A DNA stretch of 30,006 nucleotides from CAYLMG01 sp964464635 (GTDB taxonomy: Bacteria > Planctomycetota > Phycisphaerae > Sedimentisphaerales > Anaerobacaceae): NCBI GenBank assembly GCA_964464635.1, contig CAYXGT010000024.1:1-30006 (forward strand), in the 5' to 3' direction. Shown piece by piece: positions 29,931-30,006 of this stretch. Every line of letters begins with the position of its first letter. The first letter of the stretch is position 1. Under the pieces are notes generated by a model that searched no databases, was not told where the DNA came from, and was given only the letters and a program-made list of their open reading frames with translations. The position numbers and the translations under genes are program-made.

Positions 29931-30006
29931 GAGCTTTTTTAAAGAATTTTCACCACCTATGAAGAACTCGAAGTCAAGTAATAAAATTTCTTTCACCTCA
30001 TTTTTT

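Larger units (their letters stand above)
29225..30006. other. Gene-free right end: repeats plus candidate structured RNA
   Basis: No credible protein gene lies here on either strand; a 62-codon rightward frame at 29604-29792 runs through paired sequence and has no ribosome binding site. The left 200 bp hold three REP-type palindromes. Relatives of the long ACCACGGATT repeat follow at 29430-29455 and 29564-29590. The rest is the candidate minus-strand RNA, its promoter and AT-rich sequence to the edge. Confidence 0.7.

Noticed and set aside
29225..30006. tmRNA gene near smpB
   Set aside because: The right end was read on both strands for the tRNA-like ends and tag frame. A GCAAACGATGCTC string looked tag-like, but no stop-bounded tag or tRNA-like termini were found.
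1..30006. CRISPR arrays, tRNA or rRNA genes
   Set aside because: No regularly spaced direct repeats with unique spacers, no tRNA T-loop/acceptor patterns and no rRNA motifs were seen. The repeats present are palindromic or irregular.

Overview
The window reads as chromosomal DNA of a moderate-GC bacterium. The best guess is Planctomycetota, probably a Phycisphaerae/Sedimentisphaerales-like lineage. That guess rests on gene style: Sec-exported proteins carrying a GspG-type domain, a secreted transglutaminase, a fused MurE-MurF, many short palindromic intergenic repeats, and long 'ACCACGGATT…CGCGGATT'-type repeats. No rRNA or other decisive marker is present, so the phylum is an inference. Genes are dense (about 27 real coding regions) and mostly core metabolism, with one clear foreign-looking island.

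Layout. 1-571: 5' end of clpC (leftward) with a textbook promoter. 968-3070: exported protein with a GspG pseudopilin C-terminal domain, followed by a strong terminator. 3.2-7.3 kb: small coiled-coil protein, PolX-PHP DNA polymerase/repair protein, THEP1-type NTPase, ACT-domain protein and an unknown protein. 7.4-9.7 kb (leftward): carbon-nitrogen hydrolase, a truncated GNAT acetyltransferase and argJ. 9.7-12.6 kb: an AT-rich island with three unrecognised leftward genes in one tight operon, a strong rightward promoter leading into a hairpin-rich stretch with no gene, and a dense block of repeats. Related long repeats lie inverted at its two edges. 12.6-17.7 kb (leftward): a murE-murF fusion, mraY and argC. 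The island therefore sits between argC and argJ, two genes of one pathway read in the same direction.

17.9-24.8 kb: secreted transglutaminase (+), recJ (-), a MauE/DoxX-thioredoxin fusion (-), an SDR oxidoreductase (-), a REP-associated tyrosine transposase (RAYT) bracketed by inverted REP palindromes (-), and rmuC (-). 24.9-29.2 kb (+): HAD hydrolase, ASCH protein, DUF4870 and DUF3147-like membrane proteins, smpB, DUF1844, trpC and a half-size TauE/SafE transporter. 29.2-30.0 kb: no gene but many repeats, and on the minus strand a strong promoter leading into about 420 nt of strongly paired sequence ending in a terminator, a good candidate for an unannotated structured RNA.

How things fit together. 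MurE-MurF and MraY give consecutive steps of peptidoglycan precursor synthesis, and the DNPR motif points to meso-diaminopimelate. ArgC and ArgJ belong to the acetylated ornithine/arginine route. RecJ, RmuC and PolX are DNA-maintenance enzymes. ClpC and SmpB belong to protein quality control. The most unusual material is non-coding or at gene edges: the RAYT/REP family, in-frame 'ACGAG'-type repeat insertions in argJ and murF, two candidate RNAs, possible leaderless promoters, and the AT-rich island.
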